This document shows positions 27,305 to 35,243 of a stretch of 64,000 nt of DNA, piece after piece. The position numbers were made by a program, and so were the translations under genes. The DNA is from Porticoccaceae bacterium (GTDB lineage: Bacteria; Pseudomonadota; Gammaproteobacteria; Pseudomonadales; Porticoccaceae). Location: contig JAJFKC010000030.1 in NCBI GenBank assembly GCA_021773435.1, positions 62,001 to 126,000 of the forward strand, read 5' to 3'. The notes under the pieces are model-generated. The model saw only the letters and a program-made list of their open reading frames with translations. It was not told where the DNA came from and made no database searches. Position 1 is the stretch's first letter. Every line of letters begins with the position of its first letter.

Positions 27305-27927
27305 TGGCAGCAGTTAATTTTTCACTGATTCGCGGTCGAGTCATACTGTTTGTGACGGTTTTATGCGGTTGTGGGTTACTGCTGGCGGGTGGTTTTTCGC
27401 TGGTCTCGAAGAAGCAGGGCACCTTGTTCTCAGTACAAGCTAAACAAAGTGGAGTCGAACTGGAAATCGAGCGCCTTCAGGGCATGATGGCCTTATTTGA
27501 AAATTACCAGGCAGAATATAGAAGTTATGTGGAGAAGGGGTTTCTGGGGCGGGAAAATCGACTGTCCTGGGTGGAGAGTTTGGAAAACATCGCGCACCAG
27601 CTTGGCCTGAATGATTTACGCTACCACATTGAACCACAACGGAAGGTTTCATCGCTGTTGACCGAGATACCCCTGAATATTGAAATTTCAGCTTCTAAAT
27701 TGTCCGTCGAGACAAGCCTGGTTCATGAGGGCGACCTGATTGCTTTGCTGGATGATTTAGGGGGCGTGGAATCAGGTCTATTAATCGTCGACAACTGTAA
27801 AGTGGAGCGTCTAGCCAGTGGTCCTGAGCTATCCTCAAGCGGAAACTTTGAGGCCAAATGTAGTACACAACGGTATACAGCAAGCTATACAGACGCTGTC
27901 GTAAGCCAATGGGATGACGAGACATGA
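27301..27927 (+). CDS. mshJ: MshJ/PilO-like pilus assembly protein
   Basis: This 208-residue protein has a single N-terminal membrane helix (about residues 11-32, RVILFVTVLCGCGLLLAGGF), a coiled-coil-like stretch (VELEIERLQGMMALFENYQAE), then an alpha/beta periplasmic domain. This is the GspM/PilO/MshJ layout. It overlaps the previous gene at a GTGATG (GTG 27301 or ATG 27304) and the next by an ATGA, so coupling is tight. It likely pairs with the MshI-like protein in the inner-membrane ring. Sequence identity to named MshJ proteins is not apparent by eye; the call depends on order and topology. Confidence 0.65.
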   Translation: MMAAVNFSLIRGRVILFVTVLCGCGLLLAGGFSLVSKKQGTLFSVQAKQSGVELEIERLQGMMALFENYQAEYRSYVEKGFLGRENRLSWVESLENIAHQLGLNDLRYHIEPQRKVSSLLTEIPLNIEISASKLSVETSLVHEGDLIALLDDLGGVESGLLIVDNCKVERLASGPELSSSGNFEAKCSTQRYTASYTDAVVSQWDDET

Positions 27928-28514
27928 GTTCTGGTTTCTCGCCATATATTGGGGGCTTGCTAGCGGTCTTGTTTGCTAGCGAATGCGCAGCGTTCGGCAT
28001 ACTGTTCACCTCGCCGGAACAGCGCCAAAAACTGGATGCGCAGCGAGAAAAGGGCACATTATTTGAACCATCAGGACACGAGACCGCCGCGCCGATCTAC
28101 AGAACTGAATCTGATCGTCTGTTTTTTAATGGCTATGTGCTACGCAAGTCTGGCCCTGGCACCGCCTGGGTGAATAATCAAATGCTCGACGAAAACAATG
28201 ATCTTGTTAACGGGTCAAATTTTTATAGGGGCGCGACAAATAGCGATGTCTCTGTAAATTTAAAAAGTGTCACAAAAACCGCCGTGCCCATAAAACCTGC
28301 TCCTGAAATGCCAGCGGTAAAGTTGCAGCCAGGACAAAGTCTATTGCTACAAACCGGTCAGGTACTTGAAAATTATACGACGCAAAATTCAGCCGTTATT
28401 TTCGAATTAAACTCGATGTCCCCAAAAACGAATTTCACTAGAAATTCAAAAAGCGTGCCAAAAGAGAATAGCAACAAGGCGTTAGAAGCTGCCGATAGTC
28501 TGGACCAGCAATGA
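27924..28514 (+). CDS. MshK/PilP-like periplasmic pilus protein
   Basis: This 196-residue protein has a hydrophobic N-terminus ending CAAFGILFTSPEQRQKLD, suggesting a signal peptide with cleavage before FGILF. The segment FFNGYVLRKSGPGTAWVNNQ recalls MshK-type proteins that carry an (I/F)NG(Y/L)VxRSxGxxTxWVN pattern. The C-terminal third is Ser/Asn/Lys-rich and probably flexible. It overlaps both neighbours by four bases, as ATGA, typical of a fixed pilus assembly operon. It likely links the inner-membrane ring to MshL. Confidence is moderate because the pattern is short. Confidence 0.65.
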   Translation: MSSGFSPYIGGLLAVLFASECAAFGILFTSPEQRQKLDAQREKGTLFEPSGHETAAPIYRTESDRLFFNGYVLRKSGPGTAWVNNQMLDENNDLVNGSNFYRGATNSDVSVNLKSVTKTAVPIKPAPEMPAVKLQPGQSLLLQTGQVLENYTTQNSAVIFELNSMSPKTNFTRNSKSVPKENSNKALEAADSLDQQ

Positions 28515-29212
28515 CAGAGCAACTCGCTATCGATAGTTCTCGTTACCTGCAGCGAGGGGCCGTGTTAATCGTGTTTGTTCTACTGTTAGTGTTGGCGATG
28601 TCGACCATTTTGCTGACGAGTTTAAGCAGCCGGCAACAACTGGAGCAAGATCATCGTCAGGAAACCCGACAAGTTTTACTTGAAATTCGCGAAGCCTTAA
28701 TAGGCTTCGCGATGGTCAATGGTCGACTACCTTGCCCGGATATTACAATCCCCCCCGACGGGATTGCGGATTTTGGTGCTACATGCGCCAATAGCGAGGG
28801 ACGTCTCCCCTGGGTGGATCTTGGCGTCGGTCAATTTGACGCATGGGGACATGCGTTAACTTACCGAGTGACCGCAAGTTTTGCAGATAATACCGATGGT
28901 ACCGGCTGTGGCGTTCCTACCGCCGGGGTTTCTTTCGAATTATGCTCATTGGGCGATATTATTGTTCGCGATGCCGCCGGTACGCCTGTCGAGAATCAGA
29001 TTCCCGCGATAGTGGTTTCCCAGAGTAAAAACTGGTTGTTGATACCGCCGGGGCCACTTCCTGGCAGCGTGAATGAACGGGAAAATGTCGATAATGATGT
29101 TGCTTTTGTCGATGACCAAGTTTCGACGGTGGTGCCGCGATTTGATGATTTGGTGATCTGGCTCCCTCTGACTGTGCTGCTTAGCAGAATGCAGCTCGCC
29201 AATCAATTATGA
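28511..29212 (+). CDS. Minor pilin, PilX-like N-terminus with the shared C-terminal domain
   Basis: This 233-residue protein starts with a leader then RGAVLIVFVLLLVLAMSTIL, a PilX-type hydrophobic helix without the usual Glu5. Its globular part from about residue 60 (IGFAMVNGRLPCPDITIPPD, LGVGQFDAWGHALTYRVTA, TDGTGCGVPTAGVSFELC) is nearly the same as that of the next gene, both in protein and in DNA. Such LPCPD...DG...LPW...WG domains occur in minor pilins. It overlaps the previous gene by four bases. The different N-terminus and shared head suggest a partner pair from duplication or recombination. Confidence 0.78.
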   Translation: MTEQLAIDSSRYLQRGAVLIVFVLLLVLAMSTILLTSLSSRQQLEQDHRQETRQVLLEIREALIGFAMVNGRLPCPDITIPPDGIADFGATCANSEGRLPWVDLGVGQFDAWGHALTYRVTASFADNTDGTGCGVPTAGVSFELCSLGDIIVRDAAGTPVENQIPAIVVSQSKNWLLIPPGPLPGSVNERENVDNDVAFVDDQVSTVVPRFDDLVIWLPLTVLLSRMQLANQL

Positions 29213-29218
29213 ATTGGG

Positions 29219-30004
29219 GTGAAGAAGATGGGCCTCACAGGGACAAATATTAGGATTTATGATCGTGATATTGCCGGATGGGATATGCATAGGAGCAGGT
29301 TGATCGCTGGACAATCGTCACAGCGTGGTTTTTCGCTGCTTGAAATGGCAGTGGTGATGGTCGTGCTGGGCTTGATCCTCGGCGGTATGTTATTGCCTTT
29401 ATCCACACAACTAGAAAAGCAGGACCGCGATGAAACTCAGCTGATTCTAGAAGATATACATGAGGCACTGGTAGGCTTTGCAATGGCCAATGGTCGACTT
29501 CCTTGCCCGGATATCACGCTTCCCCCTGATGGTATCGCAGATTTGGCCGCGACCTGTGCGGGCAGTGGCGGGAGTCTGCCCTGGGTAGACCTTGGCGTTG
29601 GTCAATTCAATGCGTGGGGTCAACCGTTTACTTACCGAGTGACCGTCAGTTTTGCGGATAATACCGATGGTACCGGCTGTGGCGTTCCTACCCCCGGGGT
29701 TTCCTTCGAATTATGCTCATCGGGCGACATTAACGTCCTCAATGCTGCTCCGCCTCCTGGAGCAGCCATCGCTAGTCTGGTACCCGCAATAGTAATTTCA
29801 CATGGCAAAAATTGGGCCAGCATGACCAGCCTGGCTGCTGCCGGTGCAGATGAATGGGAAAATAGGCCTAATGATACCAATTTTGTTGATACAACATATT
29901 CGAAAACCAGCGGCGGCGGTAATCCAACCTTTGACGATCAGGTAATATGGATTTCACCTAATATCCTTAAGGCACGGATGGTCGCGGCAGGTCAATTACC
30001 GTGA
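29219..30004 (+). CDS. Minor pilin with type III prepilin signal, paralogue of the preceding gene
   Basis: This 261-residue protein has the canonical prepilin motif QRGFSLLEMAVVMVVLGLIL (Gly before Phe is the peptidase cut; Glu5 is present), then the same head domain as the preceding gene (LVGFAMANGRLPCPDITLPP, NAWGQPFTYRVTVSF, CGVPTPGVSFELCSSGD), extended at the end by a Gly-rich region and MVAAGQLP. The start could be the GTG at 29219, ATG 29228 (GGGG upstream) or ATG 29285, giving a leader of 38, 35 or 16 residues. The last is more usual in length. It is probably a component of the pilus tip or shaft. Confidence 0.85.
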   Translation: MKKMGLTGTNIRIYDRDIAGWDMHRSRLIAGQSSQRGFSLLEMAVVMVVLGLILGGMLLPLSTQLEKQDRDETQLILEDIHEALVGFAMANGRLPCPDITLPPDGIADLAATCAGSGGSLPWVDLGVGQFNAWGQPFTYRVTVSFADNTDGTGCGVPTPGVSFELCSSGDINVLNAAPPPGAAIASLVPAIVISHGKNWASMTSLAAAGADEWENRPNDTNFVDTTYSKTSGGGNPTFDDQVIWISPNILKARMVAAGQLP

Positions 30005-30148
30005 TATGGTTCACAAACAGGCATGTAATAGTTACGTGATATTAAAAGGTTGCTGTTCTTAATTAATGTGATTTATGGTATTATTATAAATAATCAGTGC
30101 GTCCCATAACAACAGGTATGCAAGACAATATGTAACGGAGGATTATTG

Positions 30149-30820
30149 ATGAACAATAAGCAATTAATACAACACAAGGCCTTCAGTAACCGTACAGGCA
30201 ATAACCGTACACGCAGTGTTACTGGCAAATTCAGTCAATCGGGTTTTACGCTGGTCGAAATTGCTATCGTACTGGTAATTATTGGTCTAATTCTGGGCGG
30301 TGTTTTGCAGGGTCAGGTCATGATTGAGAACGCTAAATTTAAGCGATTTGTCAAAGAGATCGACAGCTATCGCGCGGCTTATCACACGTTTCAGGATACA
30401 TATCGTGGTCTTCCTGGTGATCTTGCAAGTGTGGCTGCTTTGGATGCGGCTGCTACAGCGGGCAATGGCAACGGACAAATAGTTTCGGGCTACTGTGGCA
30501 CTAATAACGAAGAGGCCTGTCTCGTATGGTCCCACTTACGTTATGCCAAATTGATAGCGGGCGATCCTACATTGACAGATGCTGCGGCTCGACCAAGTCA
30601 TCCCTATGGTGGTCCCGTAAGTTCGATTGCTTATGGTAACTGGGGCAACGGCGTACAAGAAAATAAATTGATGCTTCAGACCGTTCCGGGAGAAATCGCT
30701 CAGCGTTTTGATAATGAATACGATGACGGTGACGCTACCAGTGGCAATGTAGGACGTATTGGCGGCGCTGGGGCAACCTATAATCCTAATGGCACTGTGA
30801 ACGTTGCTGTTACGATGTAA
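30149..30820 (+). CDS. Major-type type IV prepilin (MshA-like)
   Basis: This 223-residue protein has a long leader then SGFTLVEIAIVLVIIGLILG, the prepilin peptidase/N-methylation motif with Glu5, and the Lys-rich helix ENAKFKRFVKEIDSYRAAYH followed by YRGLPGDL, typical of MshA and related pseudopilins. The globular head has a single Cys pair (CGTNNEEAC). The ATG at 30149 has GGAGG seven bases upstream; a TTG at 30146 lies next to it. The 144-bp AT-rich leader region after 30004 suggests its own promoter. It is probably the shaft pilin, though it is only assigned by position and features. Confidence 0.85.
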   Translation: MNNKQLIQHKAFSNRTGNNRTRSVTGKFSQSGFTLVEIAIVLVIIGLILGGVLQGQVMIENAKFKRFVKEIDSYRAAYHTFQDTYRGLPGDLASVAALDAAATAGNGNGQIVSGYCGTNNEEACLVWSHLRYAKLIAGDPTLTDAAARPSHPYGGPVSSIAYGNWGNGVQENKLMLQTVPGEIAQRFDNEYDDGDATSGNVGRIGGAGATYNPNGTVNVAVTM

Positions 30821-30883
30821 GTTCTGCTATCGCTTCGCGGCGAGTGATTACTGCCGCTGCTTGAGATAAATAGAGGCACAACA

Positions 30884-31624
30884 TTGGTGGATCTTACGCT
30901 CAACCGTCGGCAGGATTTTCGTTTAAGTGCCTCGTTTGTAAACGTAAAAATTCGCAAACGCAACATTGGTTTTAGACGGTGGTCGGATGACTGTACTTTA
31001 CTCGACATAAGCCCAAATGGTTTATCACTTACCTCGGAGAGTCTTAATCTTAAGACCCTACAAAAAGTCGAGTTTGAATTAGACCTGGAAGAACGGAAAA
31101 TATTTGGAATTGCCATCGTCTGCTATTCTGGTCATGTAAACCACCAAAAAAAATATGGGCTTTTGTTTATACAGACTAACCCCGAATTTGATGAAATTTT
31201 CGCTGGCAAAATGTTGTCTGTTCAGGAAGTGAAATCTCTCGGTGAGGAAGTTGCAGATAATTTTATGTTTCAACGCAATGTTGGAACCAATGATTCTGAA
31301 CTGAACAACCAAAATCAACTTATGATCGACGCTGTTAAGTCCATGGCTGCTCGTCTTGGTGGTATGGGCATGAAAATCAGGGATGAGTCAGGTGGCATTC
31401 TAAATCCTGATGTATCTCTTCAGATCTTGAGTAACGGGCAATTGAGCTTTCCTGTCTTGTCATCTGATTCAAACGAGATCCTTCGCTCCGTGATTACGAC
31501 TACGTGGAAAAGGGGAGAAATCCAGGCCCATTATCGACTGACATCCGGAAAGGTATTCGAATCTTTGGTTGATTTGCTGGAATACGTCTGCGCTTCATTT
31601 GGGAACCTGTCTGCTCTGCGGTAA
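30884..31624 (+). CDS. PilZ-domain protein (cyclic di-GMP receptor candidate)
   Basis: This 246-residue protein starts at TTG (or GTG 30887) with AGAGG eight bases upstream. Residues 8-13, RRQDFR, fit the RxxxR half, and DISPNGLSL, about 32 residues on, fits the [D/N]xSxxG half of a PilZ domain. The second half (about 130-246) has no recognised domain. It lies between the pilin gene and mshM in the pilus locus, 63 bases after the pilin stop, so a role in pilus regulation through cyclic di-GMP is likely. With MshE it may form a two-point control of the same apparatus. Confidence 0.82.
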   Translation: MVDLTLNRRQDFRLSASFVNVKIRKRNIGFRRWSDDCTLLDISPNGLSLTSESLNLKTLQKVEFELDLEERKIFGIAIVCYSGHVNHQKKYGLLFIQTNPEFDEIFAGKMLSVQEVKSLGEEVADNFMFQRNVGTNDSELNNQNQLMIDAVKSMAARLGGMGMKIRDESGGILNPDVSLQILSNGQLSFPVLSSDSNEILRSVITTTWKRGEIQAHYRLTSGKVFESLVDLLEYVCASFGNLSALR

Positions 31625-31832
31625 GTTAATTTTTTGTCTGATATGGGTTCACTATAAACCACGCTATAAACCACAAATGAGATTTCCCCAGGTTAGCCCG
31701 CTAACCTCGAAGTTAAATTACTACACGATCATTTGATAGTCGATAATCTTGTTTGTTATATTTATCGCAAATTCCCGATACACTCGGTTTAGTTAATGTA
31801 ATCGACACTGAACCGCAGGCAGCCTAAATAAC

Positions 31833-33347
31833 ATGTACGCTGAATATTTTGGTCTCAAAACGCAACCATTTCGGGTTACGCCGGATACCAGCCGTTTCTA
31901 CGCTGGCGGCGAACGTCAGCCCCTTCTCAATGCTGTGCTTTATGCCATTTCGCATGGTGACGGCATTATCAAAATCGTCGGTGAGGTGGGTAGCGGTAAA
32001 ACAATGCTTACCCGTATGTTGGAGAAAAGTTTACCGAGTAGTGTGAGAGTTATTTATTTGCCGAATCCCAGTCTCAAGGCAGACGATCTAATTTACACTA
32101 TTGCCCATCAGCTAGAACTCAGTATTAGCCATGCGAATAGCAAAAGTTCTGCTTTGCAAGCCGTTCAAACCAAGTTGTTAATCCTGCATTCCGAAAATAT
32201 AAGGGTTGTGGTATTTATTGATGAAGCGCAGTGTATGCCCCTTGAATCACTTGAGGAGCTGCGCTTATTAAGTAATCTTGAGACCGAGACGGAAAAGTTA
32301 CTGCAAATTGTGCTGTTCGGACAGCCTGAGCTTGATGAGCACCTTAGTCATGTTTCCGTTAGACAAATCAAAGAACGCATTATTCATAATTTATATCTCA
32401 AGCCGCTTGGTTACACCGAAGTTGCTGAATATATAGCCTTCAGGCTACATAAAGCCGATTATAACGGCCCACCGCTTTTTACTAAACAGGCATTGAAAGC
32501 GCTCGCCCGTTACTCTGGGGGATTACCTAGAAGGCTAAGTATATTGGCTGATAAAAGTTTATTGGCGGCATTCGCAGCACAATCATCGACGGTCAAACTC
32601 AAACATATACGATTAGCCCATGAAGATAGTCGAGTTGATTCAAATTTAGGTAAAACGATTAGTTATTATTTTGGTGGCCTTTCTTTTCTCGCATTAATCG
32701 GGTTTGTGATTTGGAATTATTATTCTAATGCGGTGGATGGTGGGGCTATGGAGCACCGCCAATTAAAGCCTTTGGCTAAAGAGATTGAAGCCCCGACAAC
32801 ATTAGGGTTATCTTTAAAAAGTAAGCTAATAATTAAACCTCCTCCGCAGCCTGTCCTGGCGGAAATTGGTAAAGAGGCCACCGGGAATGAGCCTATACCT
32901 GAGGCTTCAGCGGTAAAGGAACAGCACAACGACGTGGTTGATAGAGGATCAAATGTCGCAGTAGCTTTATCTTATGGCTTAGATAATGACCAAACTCCCT
33001 TACTCAATGATTTAGTAAAAAAAACAGTGCAGAGGGCAAACGGGACCGCGAAATCTGGGTATACCATTCAGATTATGACCGCTTACACAAATGACACGGC
33101 AAAGTTAGAAGCGTTTTTTCAGCGGCTTAATAACAGTAAGTATAAAAATAAGATATATGTCCACCCATTTGCGCGCGGAAAGCATATAGCGCATACGGTA
33201 ACTTTTGGTGAAGTCGCTGACTATCAAAGCGCCGTTCAACTATTACAAGCCATGCCTGATACGCTAAAGCGATACAAGCCGTTTATCCGAACACTTTCAA
33301 GCCTTAGAGAATATCCAGATTTGATAATCAATAAACGCGATAGTTAA
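31833..33347 (+). CDS. mshM: MshM-like ATPase with C-terminal SPOR-like domain
   Basis: This 504-residue protein starts MYAEYFGLKTQPFRVTPDTS, the ExeA/MshM opening. It has Walker A GEVGSGKTML at about residue 50, Walker B VVVFIDEAQCM at about 128, and a C-terminal AAA+ lid GGLPRRLSILADKSL near 235. A single membrane helix follows at about 275-290 (YYFGGLSFLALIGFVIW), then a Pro/Glu linker, then SGYTIQIMTAYTN to the end, similar to SPOR peptidoglycan-binding domains. ExeA/MshM/DamX proteins remodel the cell wall for secretin insertion. It follows a 208-bp gap and is placed at the end of the locus rather than beside mshL. Confidence 0.82.
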   Translation: MYAEYFGLKTQPFRVTPDTSRFYAGGERQPLLNAVLYAISHGDGIIKIVGEVGSGKTMLTRMLEKSLPSSVRVIYLPNPSLKADDLIYTIAHQLELSISHANSKSSALQAVQTKLLILHSENIRVVVFIDEAQCMPLESLEELRLLSNLETETEKLLQIVLFGQPELDEHLSHVSVRQIKERIIHNLYLKPLGYTEVAEYIAFRLHKADYNGPPLFTKQALKALARYSGGLPRRLSILADKSLLAAFAAQSSTVKLKHIRLAHEDSRVDSNLGKTISYYFGGLSFLALIGFVIWNYYSNAVDGGAMEHRQLKPLAKEIEAPTTLGLSLKSKLIIKPPPQPVLAEIGKEATGNEPIPEASAVKEQHNDVVDRGSNVAVALSYGLDNDQTPLLNDLVKKTVQRANGTAKSGYTIQIMTAYTNDTAKLEAFFQRLNNSKYKNKIYVHPFARGKHIAHTVTFGEVADYQSAVQLLQAMPDTLKRYKPFIRTLSSLREYPDLIINKRDS

Positions 33348-33391
33348 TTGTAGGCCGGCCGATTCTGAAAATATTGACATCTAAGAAATTT

Positions 33392-33436
33392 AGGCACACC
33401 ACTGATTTTTGGGCAGTGTTAGAGTATGCCTTTTTA
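33392..33436 (+). terminator. Probable intrinsic terminator after mshM
   Basis: Outer arms AGGCA (33392-33396) and TGCCT (33427-33431) enclose inner arms CACTG (33400-33404) and CAGTG (33414-33418), then TTTTT follows at 33431-33435. It lies 45 bases beyond the mshM stop, and on the minus strand just beyond the stop of the beta-propeller gene at 33469. Confidence 0.5.
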
Positions 33437-33468
33437 AAAATATTATCTTGCCAGTTACAGGTTAATCG

Positions 33469-35190
33469 CTATTGGGGTGTTATTTTGTATAGTGCTGTAT
33501 TTAGGTCAGAAGTGACATAGATATTACCCGCGTCAGATACCGCTACACCGGTCTGGATATAGACAGCAGGGGTTCCCTCGGCTGGCGTCAGACCTATGGA
33601 CAGGTTGCGTGCCACTTCGGTTACATCGCCCGTTTTCGGATCAATGCGCACAATACGTTGCTTGCCCACTTCGGCTAGGACAATACTGCCATCAGGCGCC
33701 ACATCAAAGCCCTCCGGCTTATCAAGCCCTTTGGCGATAATTTCAATATCGCCGTCGTCAATATCCACTTCCAGTAATTGTCCCTTAATGACGTCGGTGA
33801 CATAAACCGTGTCATCGTCAGAGCCAGGACGCAACGCGGCAAGACCTGGCATATTTTCGATAATAGCTACTCGGTCTTTGCCGTGTTTGCCCGAGACGAC
33901 TAATAGTGAACCGCTACCCGGTTCAGCGACCAGCACTTCATCTTCACTAATAATGACGGCATCCACCGGGTGTTTAAAATTATGATAAGTCGCCAATATC
34001 TGGTGAGTGTTTCTGTCATATACCTCAACGGCATTGGTAAACCAGCTGGTGGTAACCACCTTATCGCCCTGAATATTTAGCGACATGGGCAGCTCAAAGA
34101 CATCCCGCAATGCTCGCTTCATATCGATTACAACACCACTGGCACCATCAACCATGCTGTAGGTAAACAGGTCGGCCAACAACACTATTTCAATGCCCAG
34201 CTCGTCGCTGTAGACATCGAGACCTCCGGGAACAGAGAGCTCACTCTTGACAATATTGCGGGTATTGCCGGTGCGGGTATCGATTTTATAAACCGCGTTA
34301 TCATTCATATTGGTGATAAACAGCTCGTCCTTTGAATTGATAGCCAGGTTGTCGATACCTGGATCGACCGTAGCGACCAGGGTTTTTTCACCGGTTTTAA
34401 TTTCGATACGCACCATGCGGCCGAGCGCCGTATCAGCTACGTATAATTGATCGTTACTATCCAGATTCACAGCTACGGGAATTTTGAAGCCGGTGGCGAG
34501 CACGGTCAGTTCGCCACTATCGACATCAACGCGGGCAACTTTACCTTTAAATAACAGGGGTCCGTAGAGGTAGCCATCTTTGTCAAAATCAAAACCATTC
34601 AAATGGCCCATATTTTCGATGACTTTGCGTGGCTCCTTTTTACCCTCTAAGTCTAGCTCCCATAGTGCATCCCCCCACAATACCTGGGTAACAAACAGGC
34701 GACCATTTTTGCCGAAGGCTACTGAGTTGATGCCCGGCAGATTATCGGCGACAACAAAAATCTCGCCGTTAGGGCGACGGGCATGAACTTTGCCGGTGAG
34801 AATCGATGTCCACACCAGGGTGCCGTCCGGACCAAATTCCAGATCGTCGGCCATGCCTTCCGGTGGGCCAACAAAGACTGTCGATTCGCCGGTAGTGGTA
34901 TCAATTTTGTGGATGCTCTGACCCATGACGCTGCCAGCATAGTAGTTGTCGTCTTTATCGAAAGTGGAGCCATGGATACTCAGGAAATCGGAGCCGCCCA
35001 CCAGGTATTGCACCAGATACGGGTCTTTTGTGCCATCAGACTCCAGTAGGCCTTTAGCCTCATGGGCTTCGTGGCTGTCACCGCATCCTGCCAGGCCTAT
35101 AACCATGCTCATTGATAGAGCTAAGGTGATGGCACTGGGCACTTTTCTAGGTTGGTGAAATCTTTTGATAGCTGGTTTGAGTACACCCAT
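33469..35190 (-). CDS. Beta-propeller (SMP-30/NHL-like) lipoprotein
   Basis: This 573-residue protein has a lipobox LAGC at residues 33-36 after a long N-region, so it is exported and lipid-anchored. The mature part has repeated blades of a lactonase/SMP-30-type propeller, each with a pattern like (V/I)(A)xxLD(K/S)PxGFDVAPDGSI: for example IAKGLDKPEGFDVAPDGSIV near the end, VLATGFKIPVAVNLDSN near 245, and HLNGFDFDKDGYLYGPLLFK near 200. About eight to ten blades suggest two propellers. The start at 35190 has AGGA eight bases upstream; a GTG at 35211 is less likely. Substrate binding or lactone hydrolysis is possible. Confidence 0.78.
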   Translation of the reverse strand: MGVLKPAIKRFHQPRKVPSAITLALSMSMVIGLAGCGDSHEAHEAKGLLESDGTKDPYLVQYLVGGSDFLSIHGSTFDKDDNYYAGSVMGQSIHKIDTTTGESTVFVGPPEGMADDLEFGPDGTLVWTSILTGKVHARRPNGEIFVVADNLPGINSVAFGKNGRLFVTQVLWGDALWELDLEGKKEPRKVIENMGHLNGFDFDKDGYLYGPLLFKGKVARVDVDSGELTVLATGFKIPVAVNLDSNDQLYVADTALGRMVRIEIKTGEKTLVATVDPGIDNLAINSKDELFITNMNDNAVYKIDTRTGNTRNIVKSELSVPGGLDVYSDELGIEIVLLADLFTYSMVDGASGVVIDMKRALRDVFELPMSLNIQGDKVVTTSWFTNAVEVYDRNTHQILATYHNFKHPVDAVIISEDEVLVAEPGSGSLLVVSGKHGKDRVAIIENMPGLAALRPGSDDDTVYVTDVIKGQLLEVDIDDGDIEIIAKGLDKPEGFDVAPDGSIVLAEVGKQRIVRIDPKTGDVTEVARNLSIGLTPAEGTPAVYIQTGVAVSDAGNIYVTSDLNTALYKITPQ

Positions 35191-35243
35191 GATAATTATC
35201 CTATTATTCACTTTCGATAGTATTTATAACTATTTGAAATATA

